Assembly (NCBI RefSeq): GCF_003626695.1
Contig: NZ_RBAH01000009.1
Span: 1 to 64,000 of the forward strand
DNA length: 64,000 bases
Direction of reading: 5' to 3'
Source of the DNA: Paenibacillus ginsengarvi
GTDB lineage: Bacteria > Bacillota > Bacilli > Paenibacillales > NBRC-103111
The translations under genes were made by a program, and so were the position numbers. The notes under the pieces are model-generated. The model had not been told where the DNA came from, did no database searches, and saw only the letters and a list, made by a program, of their open reading frames with translations. Position 1 is the first letter of the stretch. Each line of letters starts with the position of its first letter. Shown here piece by piece: positions 7,989-16,313 of the stretch.

Positions 7989-10280
7989 GTGCCCGATAAT
8001 AATAAATTGTGGTATAAAGCACCGGCGAAAAAGTGGACGGAGGCATTGCCGTTCGGTAACGGCAGACTTGGGGGCATGGTTTTCGGAAAAATGAACGAGG
8101 AGCTGATCCAGCTCAACGAGGATTCAATCTGGTATGGCGGGCCCATGGAGCGAATGAATGCGGATCTGCCGACCTATTTGCCGAAAATCAGACAGCTGCT
8201 TTTCGCAGGCGAAGTGGAAGAGGCTCAATATTTGGCGAAGATGGCGTTTACCTCAACCCCCAAATATGCCGGACCTTACCAGCCTCTTGGCGATCTGTTC
8301 CTGTGGCTGGCTGATCACGAAGGGGATGTCAGGGACTACAGGCGCGAGCTTGACCTGGACTCCGGACTCGTCACCGTGCAGTATCATTTGAACGGGGTGG
8401 ACTATCGACGCGAAATATTCAGCAGCGCCGTCGATCAGGTGGTTGCGGTCAGGCTGACCTGCGGGGTGCCCGGCGGACTGAGGCTCGGTATTACCCTGGG
8501 GCGTCGCCCTTTTGAGAACGAAGTGACGATGCTCGGCCAGGAGAGTCTTGTCATGAACGGACAGTGCGGCCCAGACGGCGTGCGGTACAGCGCTTTGATG
8601 CGTGTCGTCGCAGAAGGGGGCGGCGTGCAGAAGGTGGGGGATTTCATCTCTGTCGAAGGTGCGGATTCGGTTACGGTTTATTTGGCCGCGGCTACCACGT
8701 TCAGACACGAAGACCCGCAGCAGGTGTGCGCGGAGCAAGTGGCGGCAGCGGCGAACAAAGGATACGAACGGGTGCGGGCGGCGCACATCGCCGACCATCA
8801 GGCGCTCTATCGCAGACAAACGTTCGAGCTGTCGGGAACGGAGGCCGACGTTGCGGACGATATGCCCACGGACGAACGGCTGAAGCGGGTAAAGGACGGG
8901 GCGCATGATCCGGGTCTCGTTTCCTTGTATTATCAATTCGGGCGTTATTTGCTGATGGGCTGTTCAAGGCCGGGAAGTTTGCCTGCCAATTTGCAAGGCA
9001 TATGGAACGACCAGTTCAAGCCGCCTTGGGAAAGCAATTATACGATCAATATTAACCTGCAAATGAACTATTGGCCGGCCGAGGTTTGCAATTTGGCGGA
9101 ATGTCACGAGCCTTTGTTCGATCTGGTTGCCAGGCTGCGCGAGAACGGTCGAAAAACGGCGCGCGAGCTGTACAACTGCGGCGGCTTCGTCGCGCATCAC
9201 AATACGAATTTGTGGGCCGATACGATTATGAACGGCATCAATACGAGAGCGGCCATCTGGCCGACAGGCGGCGCATGGCTGGCGCTCCATCTGTGGGAGC
9301 ATTACAGGTTTGGCGGTAGTCTCGAATTTCTCGCCGGTTATGCGTACCCCGCTTTGAAGGAAGCGGCCGAGTTTTTCCTCGACTATATGGTTCCGGGTCC
9401 CGATGGGCGTCTCGTAACGGGGCCCTCCGTTTCGCCGGAAAACAAATATCGGACCCGTCGCGGAAATATCGGCTATTTAAGCATGGGTCCGTCCATGGAT
9501 ACGCAAATTATCGAAACGCTGTTCGGCTCCTGTCTGGAAGCCGCATCCCTCTTGCACCTAGACGAAAGCTTCGCCAAGCGGCTTCAAGATGCACTGTCGC
9601 GGCTGCCAAAGCCGCAGATCGGCAAGCACGGACAACTTCTCGAATGGCTCGAGGAATATGAAGAGCCGGAACCGGGACACCGCCACATTTCGCATCTGTT
9701 TGCTCTTCATCCCGGGGAGCTGATCACTGCGGAGAAAACGCCTGAGCTTGCGAGGGCGGCCAAGCGGACGCTCGAGCGGAGGCTGGACAATGGCGGAGGT
9801 CATACCGGCTGGAGCCGCGCGTGGATTATCAATTTTTGGGCTCGTCTCGGCGAAGCCGATAAAGCGTACGAAAATGTGCATGCTTTGCTGAGGTACTCTA
9901 CGAATCCGAATTTATTCGACGAACATCCGCCTTTCCAGATTGACGGCAATTTCGGAGGAACGGCTGGAATCGCCGAGATGCTTCTGCAATCCCACTCCGG
10001 AGAAATCCGGTTGCTGCCCGCGCTGCCGGCGGCATGGCCGAGCGGGCGGATGACCGGTCTGCGCGCGCGTGGAGGAATGGAAGTGGACCTGGAATGGAGG
10101 GACGGCCGTTTGGTCCGCGCCCTGCTGGGGGCAAGCCGCACCGGCGTTTGCAGCATCCGTACGGGCATACCTCTGGCGATTGAATGCGCGGGCGAGACCG
10201 TGCGTGCCGAAGCGGCAGAACGTACTTTATTGCGTTTCGATATGCGGCAAGGGCATCAATACGTCATTACGCCGCAATAG
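7989..10280 (+). CDS. GH95 alpha-L-fucosidase (or alpha-L-galactosidase)
   Basis: A 763-residue canonical GH95 enzyme, starting at GTG 7989 after GAGGAG. The N-terminal domain has LWYKAPAKKWTEALPFGNG and LNEDSIWYGGP. In the (alpha/alpha)6 barrel I see the catalytic set known for the family: N405 and N407 in HHNTNLW, E484 in GPSVSPEN, and D652 in QIDGNFGG. GH95 enzymes invert 1,2-alpha-L-fucosyl or L-galactosyl bonds, as in xyloglucan side chains, pectin or mucin-type glycans. No signal peptide is seen, implying action on imported oligosaccharides. It follows its AraC gene in an apparent operon. Confidence 0.9.
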   Translation: MPDNNKLWYKAPAKKWTEALPFGNGRLGGMVFGKMNEELIQLNEDSIWYGGPMERMNADLPTYLPKIRQLLFAGEVEEAQYLAKMAFTSTPKYAGPYQPLGDLFLWLADHEGDVRDYRRELDLDSGLVTVQYHLNGVDYRREIFSSAVDQVVAVRLTCGVPGGLRLGITLGRRPFENEVTMLGQESLVMNGQCGPDGVRYSALMRVVAEGGGVQKVGDFISVEGADSVTVYLAAATTFRHEDPQQVCAEQVAAAANKGYERVRAAHIADHQALYRRQTFELSGTEADVADDMPTDERLKRVKDGAHDPGLVSLYYQFGRYLLMGCSRPGSLPANLQGIWNDQFKPPWESNYTININLQMNYWPAEVCNLAECHEPLFDLVARLRENGRKTARELYNCGGFVAHHNTNLWADTIMNGINTRAAIWPTGGAWLALHLWEHYRFGGSLEFLAGYAYPALKEAAEFFLDYMVPGPDGRLVTGPSVSPENKYRTRRGNIGYLSMGPSMDTQIIETLFGSCLEAASLLHLDESFAKRLQDALSRLPKPQIGKHGQLLEWLEEYEEPEPGHRHISHLFALHPGELITAEKTPELARAAKRTLERRLDNGGGHTGWSRAWIINFWARLGEADKAYENVHALLRYSTNPNLFDEHPPFQIDGNFGGTAGIAEMLLQSHSGEIRLLPALPAAWPSGRMTGLRARGGMEVDLEWRDGRLVRALLGASRTGVCSIRTGIPLAIECAGETVRAEAAERTLLRFDMRQGHQYVITPQ

Positions 10281-10440
10281 GCTTCCACGGACTGGGGGGG
10301 ACTTTGCGCGATCCGTCGCCATGCGCGGTCCTCCTGATCCGGCAAATGTGAAGATCCGACTCATTTATGAAAGTTTTCGACATAGCAGCCGCTTTCCGGA
10401 CGGCCTTATAATCAAATCAGACGATATGCGGAGGAGATGA

Positions 10441-10500
10441 ATGGTCGTTTACACGTCTATTCCGAAAGCGCTTAACCCAGCGTCAATTCATAACCTTTAG
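10441..10500 (+). CDS. Possible 19-residue leader ORF before the solute-binding protein
   Basis: ATG 10441 follows GGAGGAG and opens a 19-codon frame (MVVYTSIPKALNPASIHNL) that stops 16 bases before the start of the binding protein. A TATAAT-like box lies at 10407-10412. The ribosome site is strong enough for translation, so it may be a leader peptide or a remnant of a lost gene. No homologue is recognised. The rest of 10281-10440 shows no gene. Confidence 0.25.
   Translation: MVVYTSIPKALNPASIHNL
10463..10476. promoter_or_regulatory. cre-like site (possible CcpA operator)
   Basis: CGAAAGCGCTTAAC matches 11 of 14 positions of the idealised catabolite-responsive element TGAAAGCGCTTTCA or TGAAAGCGCTTACA. 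It lies about 40 bases before the binding-protein start. Carbon repression would fit a sugar-uptake gene, but cre-like sequences are common by chance. Confidence 0.3.
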
Positions 10501-10516
10501 TATGGGGGAAACAACT

Positions 10517-11812
10517 ATGCTGAAAAAAACACAAGGAATCGTGCTCGCATCCATGCTCGTTTTGTTGGCAGCTTGCGGAAAAAGCCCGGGAACGGAAAAA
10601 CAGACAGCGGTTAGTAATGAGCCCGTTACGCTTCTGGTTACGTCTTCGCTCAGCGATTCGCTGGACCTTTTCAATCAATATTACGGCAATCGGATCCGGG
10701 CCAAATTTCCGAATGTCACCCTTAATTTCATCCCGAAAGCAACGGGCCAAAACATCCAGGATCTGCTCGCCTCGAATCAAATTCCCGATCTGATGTACTC
10801 CAAGGTATCGAACATGAACAGCTACGTGTTTGCTAACGGTCTTGGTTATGAGTTGACGGAATTGGTCAAAAAAAATCAATACGATATGAGCCGCTTCGAT
10901 CCGGCGTATATCGAAAAGGTGAAAAGCGAATCGCCGGACGGCGGATTGTACGGAATGCCGAGCCCCGATATGGACCCGCAAGTGCTTTTTTACAACAAAT
11001 CGATCTTCGAAAAGTTCGGTGTGCCTTTCCCCACCGACGGCATGACTTGGGACGACGTATACGAATTGGCCAAAAAAATGACCCGGGTCGAAGGGGGCGT
11101 CACCTATCGCGGATTCAGCGCGCATATTAACGTATATTTTAGAGACAATCAGCTCTCGATCCCGTATCTCGATCCGAAGCAGGACAAGATGTACGACAGC
11201 GAAAAGTGGAAGAAGATGTTTACGAACTTGAGCAGGTTCTATGAAATTCCGAACAATAAGGTCGCCGCGAAGGACGAGCCGGTCGCCTTCATGACCGGCA
11301 ATATAGCGATGATGCAAAACCAGTTAAGCAATATCGTGCGCATTCCCGAGAACATCGATTGGGATATGGTGAGCATGCCGGTTTATAAAGACGGGCCTAA
11401 AGTGATGAATCAGCCGAGCTCCACGTATTGGTTCATCTCGAAGCAAAGTAAAAATAAAGATATCAGCTTTAAAATCATCGAATACCTGCTGTCCGACGAG
11501 CTGCAAATGGAAATCGCCCGCGATCAGGGCGGCTTGCCTTCGATCAAAGCTACGGCCGAGCTCAAAAAGGCGTTCGGGCAAAATGTGCCTCAATTGAAAG
11601 GGAAGCATATCGAAGCGGTGTTCAAATATCCGCTCGCATCCGCTCCGCCGGTTCGGGACAAAGGTCTTACCGTTGTCAATCAAGGATCGATGGGCACCGA
11701 AGTAAACAAAGCCTTCGATAAGGTCATTAAGGATCAAGTGGACGTCAACACCGCTTTACGAGAAGCGAAAGAAAAAATAGAAGGATTGATCGCAACAGAA
11801 AAAGGCAAATAA
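10517..11812 (+). CDS. Extracellular solute-binding lipoprotein (ABC sugar uptake)
   Basis: A 431-residue lipoprotein. The signal MLKKTQGIVLASMLVLLAAC ends in a LAAC lipobox, so it should be anchored to the outer face of the membrane. The body resembles family-1 ABC solute-binding proteins for oligosaccharides (YNKSIFEKFGVPFPTDGMTWDDVYELAKK; C-terminal EKIEGLIATEKGK). ATG 10517 follows a GGGGGA ribosome site. Unusually, no permease or ATPase gene follows: a terminator and unrelated genes come next, so it must use a transporter encoded elsewhere or be a leftover of a larger locus. Confidence 0.85.
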   Translation: MLKKTQGIVLASMLVLLAACGKSPGTEKQTAVSNEPVTLLVTSSLSDSLDLFNQYYGNRIRAKFPNVTLNFIPKATGQNIQDLLASNQIPDLMYSKVSNMNSYVFANGLGYELTELVKKNQYDMSRFDPAYIEKVKSESPDGGLYGMPSPDMDPQVLFYNKSIFEKFGVPFPTDGMTWDDVYELAKKMTRVEGGVTYRGFSAHINVYFRDNQLSIPYLDPKQDKMYDSEKWKKMFTNLSRFYEIPNNKVAAKDEPVAFMTGNIAMMQNQLSNIVRIPENIDWDMVSMPVYKDGPKVMNQPSSTYWFISKQSKNKDISFKIIEYLLSDELQMEIARDQGGLPSIKATAELKKAFGQNVPQLKGKHIEAVFKYPLASAPPVRDKGLTVVNQGSMGTEVNKAFDKVIKDQVDVNTALREAKEKIEGLIATEKGK

Positions 11813-11826
11813 CGCAGGGGAGAGTA

Positions 11827-11871
11827 AGCCTCCGTCAAACTTCGGGTATCCGACAGCTGACGGGGGCTTTT
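11827..11871 (+). terminator. Rho-independent terminator after the solute-binding protein
   Basis: AGCCTCCGTCA pairs with TGACGGGGGCT (one G-T wobble), followed by TTTT. It ends transcription of the glycan locus before the next promoter. Confidence 0.8.
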
Positions 11872-11935
11872 GATCTGTAAATCGCTTCGGGGCTGTGAAG
11901 GCAAGCGTTTGATTCATAAGTGATTGATATATCAT

Positions 11936-11977
11936 TTGACAAAGCGGTTAGAGTCTCGCAATATATTCTATATATTG
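11936..11977 (+). promoter_or_regulatory. Promoter with overlapping perfect palindrome before the small-gene cluster
   Basis: TTGACA (11936-11941) is followed by AT-rich -10 candidates near 11960-11967. Directly over these lies the perfect inverted repeat CAATATAT-TCT-ATATATTG (11959-11977), with 8-base arms and a 3-base centre. A repressor bound here would block the promoter. The gene at 12009 follows a TTGAGGTG ribosome site. Confidence 0.5.
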
Positions 11978-12008
11978 TATGAAGGAAACTAGTTGAGGTG
12001 AACCATTC

Positions 12009-12818
12009 ATGATTGCCATACTTCCGTCCGAAACTTTGATTCAAGCGCTTGAAAGCTCAGAATCGGCCTATATGGCGGATCGGATGACGGCTATCCGAAA
12101 CAGGCCCGGCAATCCCGAAGGAGTCGAAATGGAGCGGTTCGGCAGTGCCTTGTGCCTGTACAGCAAGTCGATGCCGTGGCCTGCCTTCAATACAGTCAAG
12201 GGCTTGACAAGCGCCGATATCGATTTCGTCGACCCGATCCTCGATTTTTATAGAGCAAGAGGGCGCAAAGCGCAAGTAGAGATTGTGCCTTCTCGTGCGG
12301 ACCGGCAGCTGCTGGAGCGCTTAAGCTCGCGCGGCCTGTACCAGTCCGGATTTCATACGTCGCTTTATGCCGATCCGGCGGCGTTTCACGAGGACGAGCG
12401 GCAGCATGTGACTGTACGAGAGCTTCGCGAGGATCAATTTCATACGTACGCCACGATCCATTGCCGGGGAACGGGGCTGGCGGACAACGGTATAACGCCT
12501 GTCGCCGAAAATAATAAGGTGTTGTTTCATCGGCCGGGGTGGACTTTTTTTATCGCGTATGTGGAAGAGGAGCCTGCCGCAACAGCGGTTATGTTCAGCC
12601 AAGACGGGATCGCCTCGTTTACGTTCGCGGCCACGCTGCCGCAGTTTCGGGGGCAGGGGCTGCACGGCGGCTTGCTGGCAAGAAGGCTGTTGGAAGCAAA
12701 GCGGCAGCATTGCAGATTGGCCGTAAGCCAATGTTCGTTATTATCGCAAAGTCACCGGAATATGGAACGGGCCGGGATGAGAATCGGTTATGTGAAAGCG
12801 ACATGGACGGAACAATAA
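12009..12818 (+). CDS. GNAT-family N-acetyltransferase
   Basis: A 269-residue protein. The C-terminal half (about 135-265) is a GNAT acetyltransferase fold with the acetyl-CoA loop in LPQFRGQGLHGGLLARRLLE (an R-G-x-G-L-H/x-G/A type P-loop). The N-terminal half (about 1-130) looks like a second, degenerate GNAT-like domain, as in other two-domain family members. The substrate is unknown. It is the first gene of ten same-strand small genes, just downstream of a promoter with a palindrome. Confidence 0.75.
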   Translation: MIAILPSETLIQALESSESAYMADRMTAIRNRPGNPEGVEMERFGSALCLYSKSMPWPAFNTVKGLTSADIDFVDPILDFYRARGRKAQVEIVPSRADRQLLERLSSRGLYQSGFHTSLYADPAAFHEDERQHVTVRELREDQFHTYATIHCRGTGLADNGITPVAENNKVLFHRPGWTFFIAYVEEEPAATAVMFSQDGIASFTFAATLPQFRGQGLHGGLLARRLLEAKRQHCRLAVSQCSLLSQSHRNMERAGMRIGYVKATWTEQ

Positions 12819-12863
12819 GCGGAGAGGGAGGCTGGGCGGATTTTCCAGCTGGAGGAGGATGGG

Positions 12864-13484
12864 ATGGGTTCACGCATCATGCACTTCATTATTGCAGAAC
12901 AGACTGCACGTAAGCTGAGCGGGGGAAGCAGCCCGGAGTTTCTGCTGGGAGGCATAGCGCCGGATGCCAGGCAGCCGAAAGACATCACTCACTTTTATTT
13001 GAAAGACGAGCAGCAAATCACTAGACATATCGGCTATATGCCGTTTATGCAAAAATATTCGAGCTTCATAGAGGCGAAGGATGAGTACATACTAGGATAT
13101 CTATGTCATCTGATTGCCGACGATATTTGGCTGCGAGCTTTTTATTTGCCTTGGCTCAGGAAGCTGATTGAGGAAAATCCGGGCCAGTACGAGAAGTACC
13201 ATCGGGATTTTCGCAATCTGAACGGGAAACTGCTGCAATGGAGTCAAATTGGCGATCACAAGCAAAAGCTGGAGGGCCCGGTTCGCGGAACCGATATAGA
13301 GGAACTTCCTTTCGATGAAGTGCTTCGTTTCATTCCGGCATTTCTGGAAGATTTCGAATATACGAACGATGCTATAGATTGCGAACTGCAAGTATTTACA
13401 ATGGAGCAGATTACCGAGTACATCGAAACGTCCGTACAAATGTCGGTATCTATTCTGGGTCAGATCCTTTATGCCGTTAAATAA
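12864..13484 (+). CDS. Zinc-dependent phospholipase C-like protein
   Basis: A 206-residue protein like the zinc-dependent phospholipase C family of Bacillota. Several His and Asp residues suitable for a metal centre are visible: H7 in SRIMHFIIAEQ, D34 in GGIAPDARQPK, H43 in DITHFY, and H102 with D105-D106 in LCHLIADDIW. There is no signal peptide, so a cytosolic hydrolase is likely; the real substrate is unknown. The start ATG 12864 follows GGAGGAGG. Confidence 0.7.
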   Translation: MGSRIMHFIIAEQTARKLSGGSSPEFLLGGIAPDARQPKDITHFYLKDEQQITRHIGYMPFMQKYSSFIEAKDEYILGYLCHLIADDIWLRAFYLPWLRKLIEENPGQYEKYHRDFRNLNGKLLQWSQIGDHKQKLEGPVRGTDIEELPFDEVLRFIPAFLEDFEYTNDAIDCELQVFTMEQITEYIETSVQMSVSILGQILYAVK

Positions 13485-13507
13485 TTGTGCCAAAGAGGAG
13501 GAAAACG

Positions 13508-13981
13508 ATGGTTCAGGCGCAGTTTTATTACAAAAATAGCAACGCCCCGAAACCGAATCAACCGACAAGCATCGGCGTTGTAGCTGTGATCGAGAGAAAC
13601 GGCTCGATTTTGCTGGAGAAGCGGCAGGATAGCGAAAAATGGGCGCTCATCGGCGGTGCGATTCATACGAACGAAGCTTTGCTGGAGGGATTGAGCCGGG
13701 AAGTAAAGGAGGAAACCGGGCTGACGGTAACGGAAGCGAGTTTGCTTGGCACGTTCTCCGACCCTTCCAGGATTATTTCGTTTCCGGATGGAAATGTGAA
13801 GCGGATTATTACGATCGCGTACGACGTACTCGTCGAGCCATTCACCGATGTCGTTTGCAGTGAGGAATCGATCGAACTTCGGTTTATTGCGAAGGACCAA
13901 CTGCCGCATATCGATATTGCCGAAACTCACCTTCCAATCGTTCAAGCGATCATGAATAATCAACGACCGGTACTGGAGTGA
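13508..13981 (+). CDS. Nudix hydrolase
   Basis: A 157-residue Nudix protein. The Nudix box reads GGAIHTNEALLEGLSREVKEETGL (shown here in parts: GGAIHTNEALL, then LSREVKEETGL), matching GX5EX7REUXEEXGU with the catalytic REVKEE. Such enzymes cleave nucleoside diphosphates linked to another group, often clearing damaged nucleotides or ADP-ribose. I chose ATG 13508, preceded by GAGGAGG; the upstream extension overlaps the previous gene's end without a better site. The first of three Nudix domains in this cluster. Confidence 0.85.
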   Translation: MVQAQFYYKNSNAPKPNQPTSIGVVAVIERNGSILLEKRQDSEKWALIGGAIHTNEALLEGLSREVKEETGLTVTEASLLGTFSDPSRIISFPDGNVKRIITIAYDVLVEPFTDVVCSEESIELRFIAKDQLPHIDIAETHLPIVQAIMNNQRPVLE

Positions 13982-13988
13982 GCGGGAG

Positions 13989-14528
13989 ATGAAGCGAAAA
14001 ATAGCCAATCGTCCGGACTGGGCGCGGCTGATTCGGAAACGGTATGTTCAGCAGTATGTGATGGACGAGAGCTTTGAGGGACATTTATCGCTGTTGTTTC
14101 TCGATGAGGTAAAGGAACCTCTGCAAGTAACGTATGGAGAACGGGAAGTTTGCATCGTCAGCAACGGGCATGTCTGGATCCTGTTTTTCCCGAACCAAGG
14201 GCGGTACAGCGTAACCGTGATGCTGAATGAACGAAACGAGGTCGTTCAGTGGTATTTCGATATTGTAAACTCGATTCAGCTAAATGACGAAGGCGTGCCC
14301 GTCATCGAGGATTTGTACTTGGACTTGGTCGTATTGCCGACGGGTGAAACCTATTCGCTGGACGAAGATGAGCTGGCGGCTGCTTTGGATGAAGGGGTTA
14401 TAGACAGGGAGACTTACGATCTGGCCGAGTCCGAAATGGATAAACTGAAACTCTCGATCTCCAAAGGTGAAAACGCATTCATTAATGAGATTGAAACGTA
14501 CGTGCAACTGGTTCGCAAGTATAGATGA
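13989..14528 (+). CDS. DUF402 family protein
   Basis: A 179-residue protein of the DUF402 fold, the fold also found in nucleoside tri/diphosphatases of the YgaC/Ntdp type. The characteristic segment is the acidic block DIVNSIQLNDEGVPVIEDLY and DLYLDLVVLPTG, where Asp/Glu residues bind metal in characterised relatives. The C-terminal helix region is rich in Glu and Asp. A paralogue lies at 26533. It starts 7 bases after the Nudix gene and overlaps the longer form of the next HAD frame, indicating co-transcription. Confidence 0.75.
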   Translation: MKRKIANRPDWARLIRKRYVQQYVMDESFEGHLSLLFLDEVKEPLQVTYGEREVCIVSNGHVWILFFPNQGRYSVTVMLNERNEVVQWYFDIVNSIQLNDEGVPVIEDLYLDLVVLPTGETYSLDEDELAAALDEGVIDRETYDLAESEMDKLKLSISKGENAFINEIETYVQLVRKYR

Positions 14529-14548
14529 TCAGGATTGGAGGGAGGGGT

Positions 14549-15238
14549 ATGGAAGCGATCGGGTTCGATCTGGGCGAGACCTTGATAGCCTATAAAAATA
14601 TTCCTCTGAGTTGGGAATGCCATTACCGGAAAGCTCTGATTGTGATCGCCGATCAGCTTCGTGTTGCAAGCCATAAAGAAAATCTGGATGTCGCAGAACA
14701 AATATTGATGCGCTATAACACAAGAGTGCATCCGAGAGAGCATGAGGTCACGGATGTCGAAATATTCGAGGAATTGGTGCAAAGGTGGGGATTGAGCGAA
14801 GATCATGCGAGCAGAGCACTCGAACTGTTTTTTTCGTCGTTTCAGCAAACATGCGAAGTGTACGCCGATGCCTTTCGAGTGCTAAAGGCGCTGCGAAGCA
14901 AAGGGATTCGGGTCGGTATATTAACCGACGTGCCGTATGGTATGAATAAGCTTTTCGTTATGCGGGATATTGAGCCTTTTCGAAGCTTTGTGGACGTTAT
15001 CGTAACATCGGTGGATGCCGGCTTTAGAAAACCTCGAACGGAAGGATTCTATCAACTTGCGAATGGACTAGGTACTGAGCCGAGCCGAATGATGTATGTA
15101 GGTAACGAGCGCAAGGACGTGGAGGGGGCTAACCGTGCGGGTATGAAATCGGTATGCATAGACCGGAATGGCGGAAAGCCTGGCTGGGGCCAAGCCCTTA
15201 CAGTAAGCAACCTGGATGAAATATTGGACTACTTGTAA
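14549..15238 (+). CDS. HAD-superfamily hydrolase
   Basis: A 229-residue HAD protein. The usual first motif DxDxT is changed: the sequence is GFDLGETLI, so the second Asp, the general acid/base, is Gly. Motif II (GILTDVP), motif III Lys (RKPRTEGFYQ) and motif IV (YVGNERKDVEGANRAGM) are present. The start ATG 14549 has the strong site GGAGGGAGGGG; the start at 14525 has none. Several phosphatase-like HADs carry such a substitution, but activity may be reduced or different. Confidence 0.75.
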   Translation: MEAIGFDLGETLIAYKNIPLSWECHYRKALIVIADQLRVASHKENLDVAEQILMRYNTRVHPREHEVTDVEIFEELVQRWGLSEDHASRALELFFSSFQQTCEVYADAFRVLKALRSKGIRVGILTDVPYGMNKLFVMRDIEPFRSFVDVIVTSVDAGFRKPRTEGFYQLANGLGTEPSRMMYVGNERKDVEGANRAGMKSVCIDRNGGKPGWGQALTVSNLDEILDYL

Positions 15239-15257
15239 ACCGGGCGGAGGGAGACGT

Positions 15258-16022
15258 ATGCGCATCTCGAAGGAGCACGAGTTTTTGCTGCAAGCCGTTA
15301 AACAATGGTTCGAGCGCGAGGAGCAGGTCGTTTATTATACGAACGAATTGACAGAAACACTGACGGCTGCCGAACGTTTTTTGCTGGATGGACTTCCGGG
15401 GAGCGGTTCCGTCCTCGATACCGGATGTGGGGCCGGGCGAATCAGTGTTGAGCTGTCCCGGCAGGGCTACGAAGTAACGGGGATAGATGTAAGCGAGGCT
15501 ATGATAGCGATTGCTCGCGATTATAGCGAGAGACTTGGACATCAGATCCGGTACGTTCAGACGAACGGAGTTACGCTTCCTTTGGCCGATGAACAATTCG
15601 ATTGCGTACTCGCTTTTAAAATTCTGTGCTACATTCCGACCAAGCAGCTGCGCTGTGCGTACATGAAAGAATTGTACCGCGTGCTTAAGCCCGGCGGCCT
15701 GTGTGTGATGACGCAGCATATCGTGCCGGACGACTGTTTGGAGGATACGGAGGATGAGCATTTCAGGAGCAGTCCAGCGGCCCGTTTTCCCATTTTGGAA
15801 AAGGGAGACACGTTTCCTTCGGGAATTGGCTACGTCCATTGGTTTACGGAAAACGGTTTGCTTCATGAGTTGGAGGATACCTCATTTGAGATCGAGCTAT
15901 TTCGTACCGATGCCGGGCACGGAGGCGCGGGATATTTGCAACTGATCCGGCTTAGGAAGAAAGAGCAACAACAACTTGGGAGCGAAAGGCGGCACACTGA
16001 TGAACGAACCGATGACCATTAG
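15258..16022 (+). CDS. SAM-dependent methyltransferase (class I)
   Basis: A 254-residue Rossmann-fold methyltransferase. Motif I is VLDTGCGAGRIS; the acidic end of beta-2 is GIDVSEAM; and LPLADEQFDCVLAFKIL and LYRVLKPGGLCVMTQH are typical of Methyltransf_11/25 proteins. The acceptor substrate is unknown. ATG 15258 follows GGCGGAGGGAG. The end of the gene overlaps the start of the MazG-like gene by 23 bases, so the two are translationally coupled. Confidence 0.8.
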   Translation: MRISKEHEFLLQAVKQWFEREEQVVYYTNELTETLTAAERFLLDGLPGSGSVLDTGCGAGRISVELSRQGYEVTGIDVSEAMIAIARDYSERLGHQIRYVQTNGVTLPLADEQFDCVLAFKILCYIPTKQLRCAYMKELYRVLKPGGLCVMTQHIVPDDCLEDTEDEHFRSSPAARFPILEKGDTFPSGIGYVHWFTENGLLHELEDTSFEIELFRTDAGHGGAGYLQLIRLRKKEQQQLGSERRHTDERTDDH

Positions 16023-16293
16023 CGGCTTACAGGCCTATATTCGAAACAAGGATCATAATCCCGACAATAAGATCGGATACTTCTATAAATTGATCGAGGA
16101 AGTCGGCGAGCTTTCGGAGATGATTCGCAATAACAGTCGGGCGGAAGAAACGGGGACGATAAAAGGGACGATTGAGGAGGAACTGTGCGACGTGCTGTAT
16201 TACACCGTTGCGCTTGCAAACGTGTATCAGATCGACCTGGAGGAGCGGTTCAGGCAGAAGGAAGAGCTGAATAAGATCAAGTGGGGGAAATAA
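16000..16293 (+). CDS. MazG-like nucleotide pyrophosphohydrolase
   Basis: A 97-residue single-domain MazG-type protein. The all-alpha fold with metal-binding acidic residues is visible as KLIEEVGELSEMI (ExxE motif) and TIEEELCDVLYYTVALAN (ExxxD). Such enzymes split (d)NTPs into NMP and pyrophosphate, often removing non-canonical nucleotides. ATG 16000 lies inside the end of the methyltransferase gene behind GAAAGGCGG. It fits the nucleotide-clearing theme of this cluster. Confidence 0.8.
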   Translation: MNEPMTISGLQAYIRNKDHNPDNKIGYFYKLIEEVGELSEMIRNNSRAEETGTIKGTIEEELCDVLYYTVALANVYQIDLEERFRQKEELNKIKWGK

Positions 16294-16313
16294 TCGGGTA
16301 GAGGAGGTTTTCG

